A stretch of 44,655 nt of DNA from an uncultured Lachnoclostridium sp. (GCA_902464595.1 CABQJX010000006.1:1-44655); one strand, 5' to 3'. Counted from the first letter of the stretch, positions 33,033 through 42,742 are shown. Notes: generated by a model not told the origin, from the sequence alone. A program made the numbers and translations.

Positions 33033-34969
33033 AGCATTGGCTGAACCGTCTAATCCAGCACTATACCTACGATATGCGGATCAAAACAAAACTGGCCGTC
33101 TCCCACTTGATCCTGGTACTGCTGCCCACCGCTGTCCTCTCCATTTTCCTCTATTTGCGCATTTACAACATGGTTATGGAAGACAGCATCAATGGGGAGC
33201 AGGCTCTCTTTGACCAGACTGTCACCTCCATTGAAAACCTGATCTCCTATGCAGAGCACACATGTGACAGTATGATCCAAAGCTCTATGATCCACGGCTT
33301 ATTTCAATCCTCCCTGGATCCCTCCGAAACAGATGGATATTCTCAGATCCTGATCGACCGTTTGGACCGTCTTCTGGAGCTCACCAAAAATCATTCCATG
33401 ATACAGGATATAAAAATTTATTACAATGACCGTCTCTACCAAAATATAGAACCTTTTTCCCAGGAAACTCCTTCCTGGCTGTCCCCTCTTTCCTTGATGG
33501 ACAGCCCATGGATCGGATCCTTTGCACAAAATGCAAAGGATCGGCTGGTATGTCCTGAGGATTGTCTGTCCGGCTCAGAAAGCCAAAAGGATGGGACTCT
33601 GGCTTATATTGCCCGTATTCCGGTTCTGTCAGGAGGAGAAACAGAAGAAACAGGAAAATCGCAGACTGCCGGTTTTCTCGTCCTCTATCTGGCCCGCAGC
33701 TCCTTTGATACCCTGCTGTTCCAAAACGTATCCGTTTCCGAAGAAATCACGTTTCTGGTCAACGAAAACCAGGAGCTGGTGGCTTCCTCCAACTATGAAG
33801 CGATTCCGGATCCCCAGGTTTTATCCCGTCTTTTTGCCTCAGTAAAATCAAAAGAAAGAGGGGCAGACCGTTCCCAGACGGTTCCCTCCTTCCGTTTTTC
33901 CCTGAACACTGCCAAAAATGGCTCCATGTATGCGGCGGCTTCCCCTATCTGCGGCACGGACTGGATCATGGTATCCCTGATCCCATCTTTCCGCATGGGA
34001 GAAGCAGGAAAAGACATGATCCTCCATTTTTCTGCCCTTTATCTTCTTGCCATTGTCATTGCCCTGTATACATCTTTCCGCCTGGCTGGTTCCATCGCTA
34101 ACCGTATCATCGGTGTAGCCTTTCAGATGGAAACCGTGCGCTCCGGACGCCCCCTGCCGATTGAACTGACTGATTCCGGCAAAGATGAAATCGGTATTTT
34201 GGCTGATACCTATAACTATATGACAGCAGAGATCAATGATCTGATGGAGCAGCAGGAAAAAACATCAGAGGAACTCCGGATAGCGGAATTTCGTGCACTC
34301 CAAGCCCAGATTAACCCTCATTTTCTCTACAACACCCTGGATATGATCAACTGGCTGGCTCAAAATGGGCAGACGGAGCGCGTCACAAAAGCAGTTCAGG
34401 CTCTGTCACGCTTTTACAAGCTGACTCTTGGGCGGAAGGAGCTTCTGCACTCTGTGGAACAGGAGCTGGAGCATGTAGGGCTTTACGTACAGCTCCAAAA
34501 TATGCGTTATGACAACTGTGCTGACTATATGGTAGATGTTCCGGAGGAGCTTTTCTCCTGTCCAATCCCTAAGCTCACCTTCCAGCCCATTGTGGAAAAT
34601 GCTATCCTCCACGGAATTATGATGAAGGAGGAGAAAAAAGGCAGTATCCTGCTCACCGGCTGGCCAGAGGGAAACGACATGGTGTTCGTTATCTCTGACG
34701 ACGGAGCAGGCATACCGCCTGAAACACTTCATGCATTGAAAGAAGATGTAAATTCAGGGGCCAGCGAGCCGGATCTTTCGTCTGCTTCGCCCGCTTCCTC
34801 TGCCTCCTCCCAATCCTTTTCCAGCCATATTGGCCTGTACAACACAAATCTGCGTCTGAAAAGCCTATATGGCCCCTCTTATGGACTGTTCTTTTCCAGC
34901 ACAGAAGGGCAGGGGACTGAGGTAACGCTGAGACTTCCCATAAACAATCGGCCAAATGCCGGATCATAA
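33029..34969 (+). CDS. YesM-type sensor histidine kinase
   Basis: 646 residues. Two membrane helices (about 20-45 and 330-350) bound an extracytoplasmic sensor region of about 280 residues, followed by a HAMP stretch and the phospho-His motif ALQAQINPHFLYNTLDMINWL (His in NPHFLYNTL). The C-terminal ATPase has FQPIVENAILHGI and DDGAGIPPETL. YesM kinases mostly sense oligosaccharides and drive ABC sugar transporters; none lies beside this pair, so the target must be elsewhere. Convergent with the TolC-like gene 4 bp away. A low-complexity Ser-rich insert (SSASPASSASSQSFSS) lies near the C-terminus. Confidence 0.92.
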   Translation: MKHWLNRLIQHYTYDMRIKTKLAVSHLILVLLPTAVLSIFLYLRIYNMVMEDSINGEQALFDQTVTSIENLISYAEHTCDSMIQSSMIHGLFQSSLDPSETDGYSQILIDRLDRLLELTKNHSMIQDIKIYYNDRLYQNIEPFSQETPSWLSPLSLMDSPWIGSFAQNAKDRLVCPEDCLSGSESQKDGTLAYIARIPVLSGGETEETGKSQTAGFLVLYLARSSFDTLLFQNVSVSEEITFLVNENQELVASSNYEAIPDPQVLSRLFASVKSKERGADRSQTVPSFRFSLNTAKNGSMYAAASPICGTDWIMVSLIPSFRMGEAGKDMILHFSALYLLAIVIALYTSFRLAGSIANRIIGVAFQMETVRSGRPLPIELTDSGKDEIGILADTYNYMTAEINDLMEQQEKTSEELRIAEFRALQAQINPHFLYNTLDMINWLAQNGQTERVTKAVQALSRFYKLTLGRKELLHSVEQELEHVGLYVQLQNMRYDNCADYMVDVPEELFSCPIPKLTFQPIVENAILHGIMMKEEKKGSILLTGWPEGNDMVFVISDDGAGIPPETLHALKEDVNSGASEPDLSSASPASSASSQSFSSHIGLYNTNLRLKSLYGPSYGLFFSSTEGQGTEVTLRLPINNRPNAGS

Positions 34970-34973
34970 CATT

Positions 34974-36134
34974 CTACTTGATCCCCTGAATCTCCCAGCA
35001 ATAGGCCTCATAAGCCGCGGTCAGTTTCATAGCCGCGGTTTCTTTTAATGACTCTGCCTCCTGGAAATCTGCCTCTCCTTCCAAATACTGGGCATTCGTC
35101 AGCATACCTGCCTGCTGCTTTCTCAGAAGTCCCTGATAGGACATAGAGGCACTCTCATAGGCTGCCATGGCGGCCTGATATTCGCTCCTTGCTGCCAAAA
35201 GCCCTTCATACACTGCCAAAAAGTCAGCCTCTTTCCCTCCCTCCGCCTCTCTTACCAGGCTGGCGCGAACCGTCTTCTCCCCAGGCGTATCCGCCTGGGA
35301 ATGTCGGGCGCTTAACACATCCGTATCATTTCCCATAGCCTTTACCCGATCCGTCTCATAGTCCACAGCATCAATGGCTGCCAGATCCGGCTCTGGTATG
35401 GAGCCAATGACTGTCTGATCATTGTCAGAAATTCCCAGCATAGTCAAAAGCTGGCTCCTCAAGCTGGCCGTCTGAAGCTTCAAAGAAGATAGGGATTGTT
35501 CCGCCTGATCCATTTTCTCTTTTGCCTGGTCTGTTTCTTCCTGGACGGCACTTCCCGCCGACTGACGGCGCAGGGCAGCCTCATAAGAAGCCCTGGCGGC
35601 CTCCACCCTTGCTTCCCCGCTTTCCACGTTCTGGGCCATCTGGCAATAGGAATTCATAAGCGTTTGGGCCGCAGCCACATAAGCATCGATAGTTTTTTCT
35701 ACGCTTCGCTCCGTCTTTTCACTGGTCATATTTTCCAGCTGGCTGTGAATCCGGCTGGCAGAGGATCGTAACATAGAAGCGTTGGAAGAATAAAGCTGCG
35801 CCTCCTCCCTTTCCTCCTCTGTTAAATCGTGATCCGTTTCCTCAAGCTCCTCCGCCCGATCCTCCATATTCCCCTGTTCCCGCTTCAGTATATCCCATAT
35901 TTCCTGATATGCATCCAATTGATCCTGGCGGTCCCCAAGGGTCTTTTTTAAGGAAATGTTTCCCTGCTTTAACAATTCACGGAGTTGATTGTAGTCTACC
36001 GCCACTGTACCAGCCTCCTCTGCCCGAACATAAAGGCTCCCTGTTGGCTGAGCCTGGCCCAATACCGCTGCCAGGACAACAGCTGCCCCTTTTTTCACAG
36101 CCCCCAGACCCCCTTTTTGTTTTCTCTGTTTCAT
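34974..36134 (-). CDS. TolC-like outer-membrane-efflux-family coiled-coil protein 1
   Basis: 386 residues from the ATG at 36134 (AGGGAGAG upstream); an upstream in-frame ATG at 36200 overlaps the previous gene. A signal peptide (KKGAAVVLAAVLGQ region) is followed by long alpha-helical coiled-coil segments with TolC/OEP-family repeats, such as RKQQAGMLTNAQYLEGEADFQEAE near the C-terminus and EAALRRQSAGSAVQEETDQA in the middle. In Gram-negatives the family forms outer-membrane channels; in a Gram-positive there is no outer membrane, so it probably acts as an extracytoplasmic helical partner of the RND pump. Last gene of the operon. Confidence 0.75.
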   Translation of the reverse strand: MKQRKQKGGLGAVKKGAAVVLAAVLGQAQPTGSLYVRAEEAGTVAVDYNQLRELLKQGNISLKKTLGDRQDQLDAYQEIWDILKREQGNMEDRAEELEETDHDLTEEEREEAQLYSSNASMLRSSASRIHSQLENMTSEKTERSVEKTIDAYVAAAQTLMNSYCQMAQNVESGEARVEAARASYEAALRRQSAGSAVQEETDQAKEKMDQAEQSLSSLKLQTASLRSQLLTMLGISDNDQTVIGSIPEPDLAAIDAVDYETDRVKAMGNDTDVLSARHSQADTPGEKTVRASLVREAEGGKEADFLAVYEGLLAARSEYQAAMAAYESASMSYQGLLRKQQAGMLTNAQYLEGEADFQEAESLKETAAMKLTAAYEAYCWEIQGIK

Positions 36135-36177
36135 ATTTATTTTGATCTCTCCCTTTTTCTGGGAACTATATGTTTCC

Positions 36178-37575
36178 CTATGACGCAGATGCCAGTCCAT
36201 CTACCGCCCACTGGTAGTCTAGCTGGGCTTTCAAAAGCTCCAGCTGGCTTGTGGAAACGGCGGTCCGGGCCGCAGTGAACGCTGTCTGCTGAGTCACGTA
36301 ATCCTTTTTTGTCATCATACCGGCTGCCATTTTCCGATCAGCAGAAGCCATAGAAGCACTCTCTGATACAAATGACTCCTGGGCCTGCTGATAATTGGAA
36401 AGGGCCAGCTTTAATGTCGCATAGGCATTTTCTATATTGGACGAAACGGTTTCTTTTCCGCTTCTCAGCTGTTCCTCCAGGCTGCTCCTGTTGGACTGGT
36501 TTTTGGCGTTTTTTATCTTTTTTTCCAAAATCTGTAATTCGTAATTCTGTTCCAACCCTTTGGACACATCTTCTTGAAGCTGTATCGCAGAAATCTGTTC
36601 CCCATCCGGATCCGGCAGCTGCCCCATCTCTACAGAAGAACCATAGGCCCATCCAAGCATCAGGCAAAGCTTCTCCTTTGTCTGCTTTAATCCACTCTCA
36701 CCAGAAAGAATGGCGGCTTTTGCTGATGTAACCCCCTCCTCAGCGGTGAGGAGATCTGCCTGAACCGCTGTCCCTGCTGAAAGCTGGGTAAGGACAGAAT
36801 CATATGCGGACTGAGCCTGGATTTCCTTTTGTTCCAGATTTTCCTGTTCATAGAGGGATTCCCAATAGGAAATCATTTCCCCCTGGGCCTCCTTCACCAG
36901 CTGGGCTTCCTCCTTTTCATATTCCAGCCTTTTTATCTCCCCATCCTCTACATTGTCGTCCCCCTGTTCTTTCAGATTATCTGCCTGGATCTGACTGTTC
37001 AGATAAGAGGATAAACTGCTGGCATAATTAGAATCTGTGGAATCCGGGTACTCCAGGCTGCCGGATATATCATCCGCTGCATCATAATAATCCTGGGCAA
37101 TGTCATCGGCATCCTCCCCCTTAAATTCCTCATAATCCAGCCAGTTCTGGATCACAGTACTGTTGTACACATGGATCAGATCGCTGATCTCTGAAAATTC
37201 CAATCGGTCATCCCGAAGGCCGGCCCACTGCTCCTCGGTATAGGCAAATTCCGGTGTAGCTGCAAAGGCTTTCAAGGAACAATTTCCCAGATACAATGCC
37301 AGGATCAAAGCCGCCGCCCAGGCGGAGCCTGCACCTCTTTTTAATCTTCTTTTTTGTCTTCTTTTCAATCCTTTTCCCTTTCCTTCTTCCAACTCTGTCT
37401 TTCTGTTGTCTTTCCTGCCGTCTTTACCTCCGCCTTTCCTGCTGTCTTTCCTGACGGCTTTCCTTCTGGCTTTATCGCTGTCCTTCCTTCTGTGTTTTAC
37501 TTCTATTTCCACTTCTATTTTTATTCCTGTTCCCGATACTTGGCGGCCCGCTTTTCTGAATCCTTTTCTTTTCAC
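36178..37575 (-). CDS. TolC-like outer-membrane-efflux-family coiled-coil protein 2, with basic N-terminal extension
   Basis: 465 residues from a GTG 12 bp after the RND stop. The first 80 residues are a Lys/Arg/Gly-rich low-complexity stretch (KDSRKGGGKDGRKDNRK). This is followed by a signal-peptide-like helix (SAWAAALILALYLGNCSLKAFAA). A TTG at 37368, with AAGGAAAGGG upstream and n-region KRRQKRRLKRG, is an alternative start that would give an ordinary exported protein of about 396 residues. The mature part is TolC-family: AYDSVLTQLSAGTAVQADLL, LCLMLGW, and the second repeat SADRKMAAGMMTKKDYVTQQ. Similar in layout to the 34974-36134 protein, so the two are diverged paralogues in tandem. Function as above. 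Confidence 0.72.
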   Translation of the reverse strand: MKRKGFRKAGRQVSGTGIKIEVEIEVKHRRKDSDKARRKAVRKDSRKGGGKDGRKDNRKTELEEGKGKGLKRRQKRRLKRGAGSAWAAALILALYLGNCSLKAFAATPEFAYTEEQWAGLRDDRLEFSEISDLIHVYNSTVIQNWLDYEEFKGEDADDIAQDYYDAADDISGSLEYPDSTDSNYASSLSSYLNSQIQADNLKEQGDDNVEDGEIKRLEYEKEEAQLVKEAQGEMISYWESLYEQENLEQKEIQAQSAYDSVLTQLSAGTAVQADLLTAEEGVTSAKAAILSGESGLKQTKEKLCLMLGWAYGSSVEMGQLPDPDGEQISAIQLQEDVSKGLEQNYELQILEKKIKNAKNQSNRSSLEEQLRSGKETVSSNIENAYATLKLALSNYQQAQESFVSESASMASADRKMAAGMMTKKDYVTQQTAFTAARTAVSTSQLELLKAQLDYQWAVDGLASAS

Positions 37576-37587
37576 CGAAATCCTGCT

Positions 37588-40500
37588 TTAAATATCCAAG
37601 GTCACTCTCTGTTTCCGCCCATTCATCAGGGCATAATATACGGGAAGGATAAAAAGAGCCACTGCCACCCCCACAGTCAGCCCGCCTATATTTACGATCG
37701 CCAGTCCCTGGGTAGTTGAACCGCTGTCTCCTACTGCCAGAGCCATAGGGATCATAGACAGGATCGTGGTAAGGCTGGTCATCATAATGGGACGCAGACG
37801 GGTTGCCCCTGCCTCAATGAGAGCCGTCTTTAATTCCATGGTCATACGGTACTGGTTTACCGTGTCCACATAGAGGATTCCATTATTCACTACCGTTCCT
37901 ACCAGGATCAGAAATCCCAAGATAGAAGTCATACTGATGCTCACCCCTGCCATCTTTAACAATCCAAAAGAGCCAATGAGGCTGAAAGGAATGGTAGTCA
38001 TGACCATAAAAGAAAATTTAGGCGACTCAAACTGGGCAGCCATGACCACAAATACAAGAAATACTGCCACTGCAATCGCCTGATATAAGGCGGAAAATTC
38101 CTCCTGCATCATACGGTTTCTGGAGTTGACTCCCTTTGTGACGGTGCTGCTCAAGTGAGGGCCGATCACCTCACTGTCGATGGCTGCCTGGACATTCCCG
38201 CCTGTATAATCTGCTGTAATAGTGATCTCATAGGCTTTGTCGGTCTTTGAGATAGAGGATGGGCTGTCCTTATAATAAATCTCCGCCACATCGGTAAGGG
38301 CTGCATATCCCCCTGATGGTTTGGATAAGATAATATCCTTCATCTGGTTTACGGTACGGTATTCATCTTCCGGATACTCTGCCATTACACTGACCTCCCG
38401 GCCATCTATGTCCAAGGTTGTCACTTCCAGTCCGTCCATCATCTGCTTTACCTGGGAACCAATTTGAGAGGCTGTGAGCCCTTCTGCTGCAGCCAGAACC
38501 GGATCCACTTTGACCGTCACCACAGGAGCGGTATTTTCAATGCTGGAATGGACATTCATCACATCGTCCCTGGCTGTCATTTCCTCCACAATCTCATTAC
38601 TGACCTGTTGGAGCTCATCGTAATCTGTCCCGTTTAAGATCACCTCATAACCTCTGCTTCTGCCCATAAAGCTCATAGAGGAGGAGGCTTCTACCTCAAT
38701 CGTACAGTTTTCCAGATCGGTCATCTCCTGCTCCCATTGCTGTGCCACCTCCTCTGTGCTCATTTCCCTGTCATCCTTCAGATAGGCAGTGATACTTCCG
38801 CTGGCATTATTATAACGAAGCATATAGGATTCCACATCAGGGTGGCTTTTTACGATGGTCTCTGCCTGCTCTAACATAGCATCCGCATATTCCGATAAAA
38901 GCCCAGGCCTGGTTTCGATGGATACGCTGACCGTTCCTGTGTCGTCGGCTGTCATAAGCTCGGTCTGCATCCCCTTCGCCATCCAGTAAGTAAGAGCTAC
39001 CAGAACAAAGGATCCCATCATAATCATACCTTTATGCTTTAAAAATCCAGGAAGGATCCTGCGGTAGGCATTCTGCATCCGCTCCATGGGACGGGACATA
39101 GGCGCTTTCATCTTTTCCTGAGGCTTGTAAGCCATATAGGTAAGGGGGACAATGGTGACCGCTGACAGGAAGGAGGCGCTCATACAGAATACAATCACAT
39201 AGCCCATGGCTCCAAACATCTGTCCAGACATTCCCTGCAAAAACACAAGGGGAAGGAATACGACACAGGTAGTCACCGTAGATCCAAGAATGGACTGCAT
39301 CACAATTCCTGTACCATGCAGCGCCGCTTTTGCATATCCCAGGATCCCCTTATCCTCCTGAGTCTCAATGGCCCTAAAGCAGCTTTCCAGCACCACAATG
39401 GAGTTATCTACCATCATTCCCACGCCTAAAACCAGTCCGCTCATCGTAATGATATTTAAGGAAAATCCCGCGCTGGTCATCAGGATCAGAGACACCAGAA
39501 TGGAGGTTGGGATGGAGCTTCCAACAATCAGGGAAGCCTTGTAGTCACCGAAAAAGATAAAGATGATGACCATGGAGATCCCTGCTGCCAGCACCAGAGT
39601 GGAGGCCACATCCTTTAGAGAGCTTATGATGCTGTCTGCGCTGTCCCTTACGATCTCAATTGTTAAATTTTCATCTTCCGACTCCAGTTCCTTTATAACC
39701 TCCTGCACCTTGGAGGATACCTCCATAGCGGTGCTGTCCTGCTGCTTTGTGATGGAGATGGAAATGGTTTCATTGCCGTTGTAGCGGGAAATCCCTCCAC
39801 GGCTCTCTTCTGCCTCGTAAACATTGGAAATATCATCCAAATAAACGATCTGGCCGCTGGCTGTGGTAATAGGAACCTCCTTTAATGCCTCTATGGTGTC
39901 ATTCTCCAGGGAGGTGGACACAGACAGTTCTAATTTTCCATCTACTGCTTCACCGGAGGGATAAGAGAGATTGGCTGAACTCATAGCAGAAGAAATATCA
40001 CTGATCGTCACCTGATACTGAGCCATAAGATCCGATTGAAGTTCAATTTTATAATAATCCGAGGTTCCTCCCATGGCTTCCACCTCCGCCACGGAGCTGA
40101 TCTGTTCAAGAAGGGGGACGACCGTCTGATCCACATAGTCATACAGATCTGGCTGAGTCGGATTGGATATGGAAAGCATCATAGTGGAACCGGCGTTATT
40201 ATTCATCTGCATGACAGAGGTCTCTGCATCATCAGGAAGCTTTCTGTTTAATGCGTCCAAAGCCTGGGACAGATCATTGTACGCATCATCCATATCCGTC
40301 CCATATTCATACTCCAGCATGATCATGGCCCGGTTCTCGCTGGAACTGGAGCTCATACTCTTTACCCCTTCAATAGTCCCCACCTCATCCTCAATGGGCT
40401 GGGTCAAAAGCTCATCAATATCCTCAGGCCCTGCCCCGGAGTAAGAAGCCATGATAATGAGCATAGGCTGATCCGTATCCGGCATCTGCTCTAAATCTGC

Positions 40501-40593
40501 CTGAAACACAGAGGATATGCCAAACACGATCAGACACAGCAGGGCCATAACCGTGGCAATGGGCCTTTTTAATACAAATCTTGTCAATCCCAT
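37588..40593 (-). CDS. RND-family efflux pump (AcrB/HAE-1-type)
   Basis: 1001-residue permease with the RND layout: a first helix (RPIATVMALLCLIVFGISSV), a porter-domain loop of about 300 residues, helices 2-6, a second porter loop, and the last six helices. Helix 4 has GLVLGVGMMVDNSIVVLES, where the Asp is the proton-relay position (AcrB Asp407/408 region). DLEQMPDTDQP near the start is typical. Energised by proton motive force, it exports hydrophobic compounds with its fusion protein. AGGAGGAG site before the ATG; 3 bp after the fusion-protein stop. Substrate unknown. Confidence 0.93.
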   Translation of the reverse strand: MGLTRFVLKRPIATVMALLCLIVFGISSVFQADLEQMPDTDQPMLIIMASYSGAGPEDIDELLTQPIEDEVGTIEGVKSMSSSSSENRAMIMLEYEYGTDMDDAYNDLSQALDALNRKLPDDAETSVMQMNNNAGSTMMLSISNPTQPDLYDYVDQTVVPLLEQISSVAEVEAMGGTSDYYKIELQSDLMAQYQVTISDISSAMSSANLSYPSGEAVDGKLELSVSTSLENDTIEALKEVPITTASGQIVYLDDISNVYEAEESRGGISRYNGNETISISITKQQDSTAMEVSSKVQEVIKELESEDENLTIEIVRDSADSIISSLKDVASTLVLAAGISMVIIFIFFGDYKASLIVGSSIPTSILVSLILMTSAGFSLNIITMSGLVLGVGMMVDNSIVVLESCFRAIETQEDKGILGYAKAALHGTGIVMQSILGSTVTTCVVFLPLVFLQGMSGQMFGAMGYVIVFCMSASFLSAVTIVPLTYMAYKPQEKMKAPMSRPMERMQNAYRRILPGFLKHKGMIMMGSFVLVALTYWMAKGMQTELMTADDTGTVSVSIETRPGLLSEYADAMLEQAETIVKSHPDVESYMLRYNNASGSITAYLKDDREMSTEEVAQQWEQEMTDLENCTIEVEASSSMSFMGRSRGYEVILNGTDYDELQQVSNEIVEEMTARDDVMNVHSSIENTAPVVTVKVDPVLAAAEGLTASQIGSQVKQMMDGLEVTTLDIDGREVSVMAEYPEDEYRTVNQMKDIILSKPSGGYAALTDVAEIYYKDSPSSISKTDKAYEITITADYTGGNVQAAIDSEVIGPHLSSTVTKGVNSRNRMMQEEFSALYQAIAVAVFLVFVVMAAQFESPKFSFMVMTTIPFSLIGSFGLLKMAGVSISMTSILGFLILVGTVVNNGILYVDTVNQYRMTMELKTALIEAGATRLRPIMMTSLTTILSMIPMALAVGDSGSTTQGLAIVNIGGLTVGVAVALFILPVYYALMNGRKQRVTLDI

Positions 40594-40596
40594 AAC

Positions 40597-41790
40597 TTAC
40601 TCCTCCTGTTCCGCCGCCTGCTTCTGGCCTTCTGCCCGTTCCTGTTCTCCTGCCTGCTTTTGGCCTTCTGCCTGCTTTTGGCCTTCTGCTTCGCTTTCAT
40701 CTTTCACATCCTTTAATCTTACCTTGGCTCCCTCATACAGATTGGAGCTCCAGGTACTGATCACCAGATCCTCAGCTGAAACCCCGGACAGCACCTGGGC
40801 TTTCTCCTGATCCTCCATCCCAAGCTCCACAGGAACCATGACGGAAATCCCTTCCTGATACAGATATACATAAGACTGGCCGCCGCTGTAATAAACAGCA
40901 TCTATGGGGATCAGCATGGTATTTTCTGCCTTCTGGGTCACCAGGCTCAGTTTCACTGTACTTCCTGCCGCAATCTCATCTGTACTCTCCACCTGCGCCT
41001 TTACCTTAAAAAGCCCAGTTTCCGTGTCTACCATCGAATTGATCTCCGTAATATAAGCGCTGTACTCTGAACCATTCTTCTCTACAGCCAATTCATCTCC
41101 CACTGTAAGATTTTCCATCATACGGTGGGTCACATAGAAGGATACCACCTTTTCACCGGCTCCTGAGACCACACACAGATCCTGGGACTGGGTCACATGG
41201 TCGTACATCTCTGCATCAAAGCTCTCGATCCTTCCGCTGATAGGTGACGAGACGGAACTGTATTCCACCTGACGTTCATAATCCAGCTTTGCGGAATCAT
41301 ACTTGAGCTGGGCTGATTTCACTGCATTGACATACTGCTCGTATTCCTGGGCTGACAGATCTCCTCCGCTGTAAAGGATCTGCATCCTGGCCAGATTGCT
41401 CTGGGCTTCCGACAGAGATACGGCTGCAGATTCCAAAGAATTTTGGGCGGCCTCCACCTGCTGCGTATCGATCTCCAAAAGGATCTGTCCTTGGGCCACC
41501 GTATCGCCTGCCTTTACATGGACTGCGGTCACGTCTCCTGCTGCTTTTGCATAAATATGTACTACATCTGCTGGCTCCACCGTTCCGGTAAGATTGGTGG
41601 AAACAGAGATGTCCCCTATCGAGGGCTGTTCCGCCTGGACAACTGTCACAGAAGCCTCCCCCTCTCCCACTCCTCCGGGCATCATGCCGGAGGGCTTTCC
41701 AGCCTTTTTCATTCCAACTGCCGCTGCTGCCAGAACGATCACTGCGCCAGCTGCTAATCCAGCTATTATCAGCTTTTTCCTTCTATTCAT
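40597..41790 (-). CDS. RND membrane-fusion protein (HlyD/AcrA type)
   Basis: 397 residues from the ATG at 41790, chosen because GAGGAGAGAG lies just ahead of it; an in-frame ATG at 41823 is upstream of that site. N-terminal membrane helix (LIIAGLAAGAVIVLAAAAVG), lipoyl-like half-motifs (IYAKAAGDVTAVHVKAGDTV and SSPISGRIESFD), an alpha-helical hairpin between them, then the beta-barrel. The last 30 residues are a repeat of AEGQKQA-type units rich in Glu, Gln and Lys. Works as the adaptor of the RND pump encoded next. Confidence 0.92.
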   Translation of the reverse strand: MNRRKKLIIAGLAAGAVIVLAAAAVGMKKAGKPSGMMPGGVGEGEASVTVVQAEQPSIGDISVSTNLTGTVEPADVVHIYAKAAGDVTAVHVKAGDTVAQGQILLEIDTQQVEAAQNSLESAAVSLSEAQSNLARMQILYSGGDLSAQEYEQYVNAVKSAQLKYDSAKLDYERQVEYSSVSSPISGRIESFDAEMYDHVTQSQDLCVVSGAGEKVVSFYVTHRMMENLTVGDELAVEKNGSEYSAYITEINSMVDTETGLFKVKAQVESTDEIAAGSTVKLSLVTQKAENTMLIPIDAVYYSGGQSYVYLYQEGISVMVPVELGMEDQEKAQVLSGVSAEDLVISTWSSNLYEGAKVRLKDVKDESEAEGQKQAEGQKQAGEQERAEGQKQAAEQEE

Positions 41791-41879
41791 ATTCTCTCTC
41801 CTCTGTCTGATCCAATGTTTCATATTTGCCCTTCATCTTAAAATCTCAAGCTAAACTCAACATAAACAAATCTTCAAAA

Positions 41880-41910
41880 GAACGCAGAAAATTATGAACT
41901 TTCTGTGTTC
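41880..41910. promoter_or_regulatory. inverted repeat in the divergent efflux/two-component region
   Basis: GAACGCAGAAA and TTTCTGTGTTC pair over 10 of 11 bases around a 9-nt centre, between the fusion-protein gene and the response-regulator gene. Position suggests an operator for the OmpR-type regulator or a stem in one of the 5' leaders. Confidence 0.4.
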
Positions 41911-42031
41911 CGAAATCTTTTTTCTCATCTTCTCTTTATAATTTAGAAACCTTTGTGTATAATTATACTGTCTACATTTAGAAATCGATTCAATGATCAT
42001 TCAAACAGCAGCAGAGGAAAAGAGGGAAGAT

Positions 42032-42742
42032 ATGTTTCAGATACTGGTAGCAGAAGATGATAAAAATACACGCCGTCTGATGGAGGCGGTTCTTACAGAA
42101 CACGGATACCATACTATCCTGGCCTGCGATGGGCTGGAAGCTCTAAAATTATTTGATACCCACCATATTGATCTGGCTATCCTGGATGTGATGATGCCCG
42201 GTATGGACGGCTATGAACTGACCCGCCAGCTGCGAAGCACTGATTATACCCTGCCGATCCTTATGGTTACTGCCAAACAGCTTCCTGAAGATAAGAAAAA
42301 GGGATTTCTGTCAGGAACAGACGATTATATGACCAAGCCTGTAGACGAGGAAGAAATGCTATTGAGGATCCGGGCTTTGCTGCGCAGGGCGCAGATCGTA
42401 AGCGAACACCGGATCACCATAGGAAGCGTGTGCTTGGACTATGATTCCCTGACAGTCACCCGCGGTGAAGAACGACAGACGCTTCCCAGAAAAGAATTTT
42501 ATCTTCTCTATAAGCTTTTATCCTATCCTGGAAAAATATTTACCCGGATCCAGCTGATGGACGAAATCTGGGGAATGGATTCCCAGTCTGACGACAATAC
42601 CATCAATGTCCACATCAATCGGCTGCGCAAGCGATTTGAATATTATCCCGAGTTTTCCATCGAAACGGTTCGGGGACTGGGATATAAGGCAATCCGCAAA
42701 AGCTCATCCAAAGGAGAAGCCAATGAAAGGAGTGCGCCATGA
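42032..42742 (+). CDS. OmpR/PhoB-type response regulator
   Basis: 236 residues from the ATG at 42032 (GAGGGAAGAT ahead; the frame is open to an ATG at 41993 without such a site). Receiver with LVAEDDKNTRRLMEAVL, phospho-Asp in LAILDVMMPGMDGYE, and KPVDEEEM. Winged-helix C-terminus with LPRKEFYLLYKLLSYPGKIFTR and NVHINRLRKRFE. Divergent from the efflux operon, so it is likely its regulator. ATGA overlap with the kinase gene. Confidence 0.93.
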   Translation: MFQILVAEDDKNTRRLMEAVLTEHGYHTILACDGLEALKLFDTHHIDLAILDVMMPGMDGYELTRQLRSTDYTLPILMVTAKQLPEDKKKGFLSGTDDYMTKPVDEEEMLLRIRALLRRAQIVSEHRITIGSVCLDYDSLTVTRGEERQTLPRKEFYLLYKLLSYPGKIFTRIQLMDEIWGMDSQSDDNTINVHINRLRKRFEYYPEFSIETVRGLGYKAIRKSSSKGEANERSAP

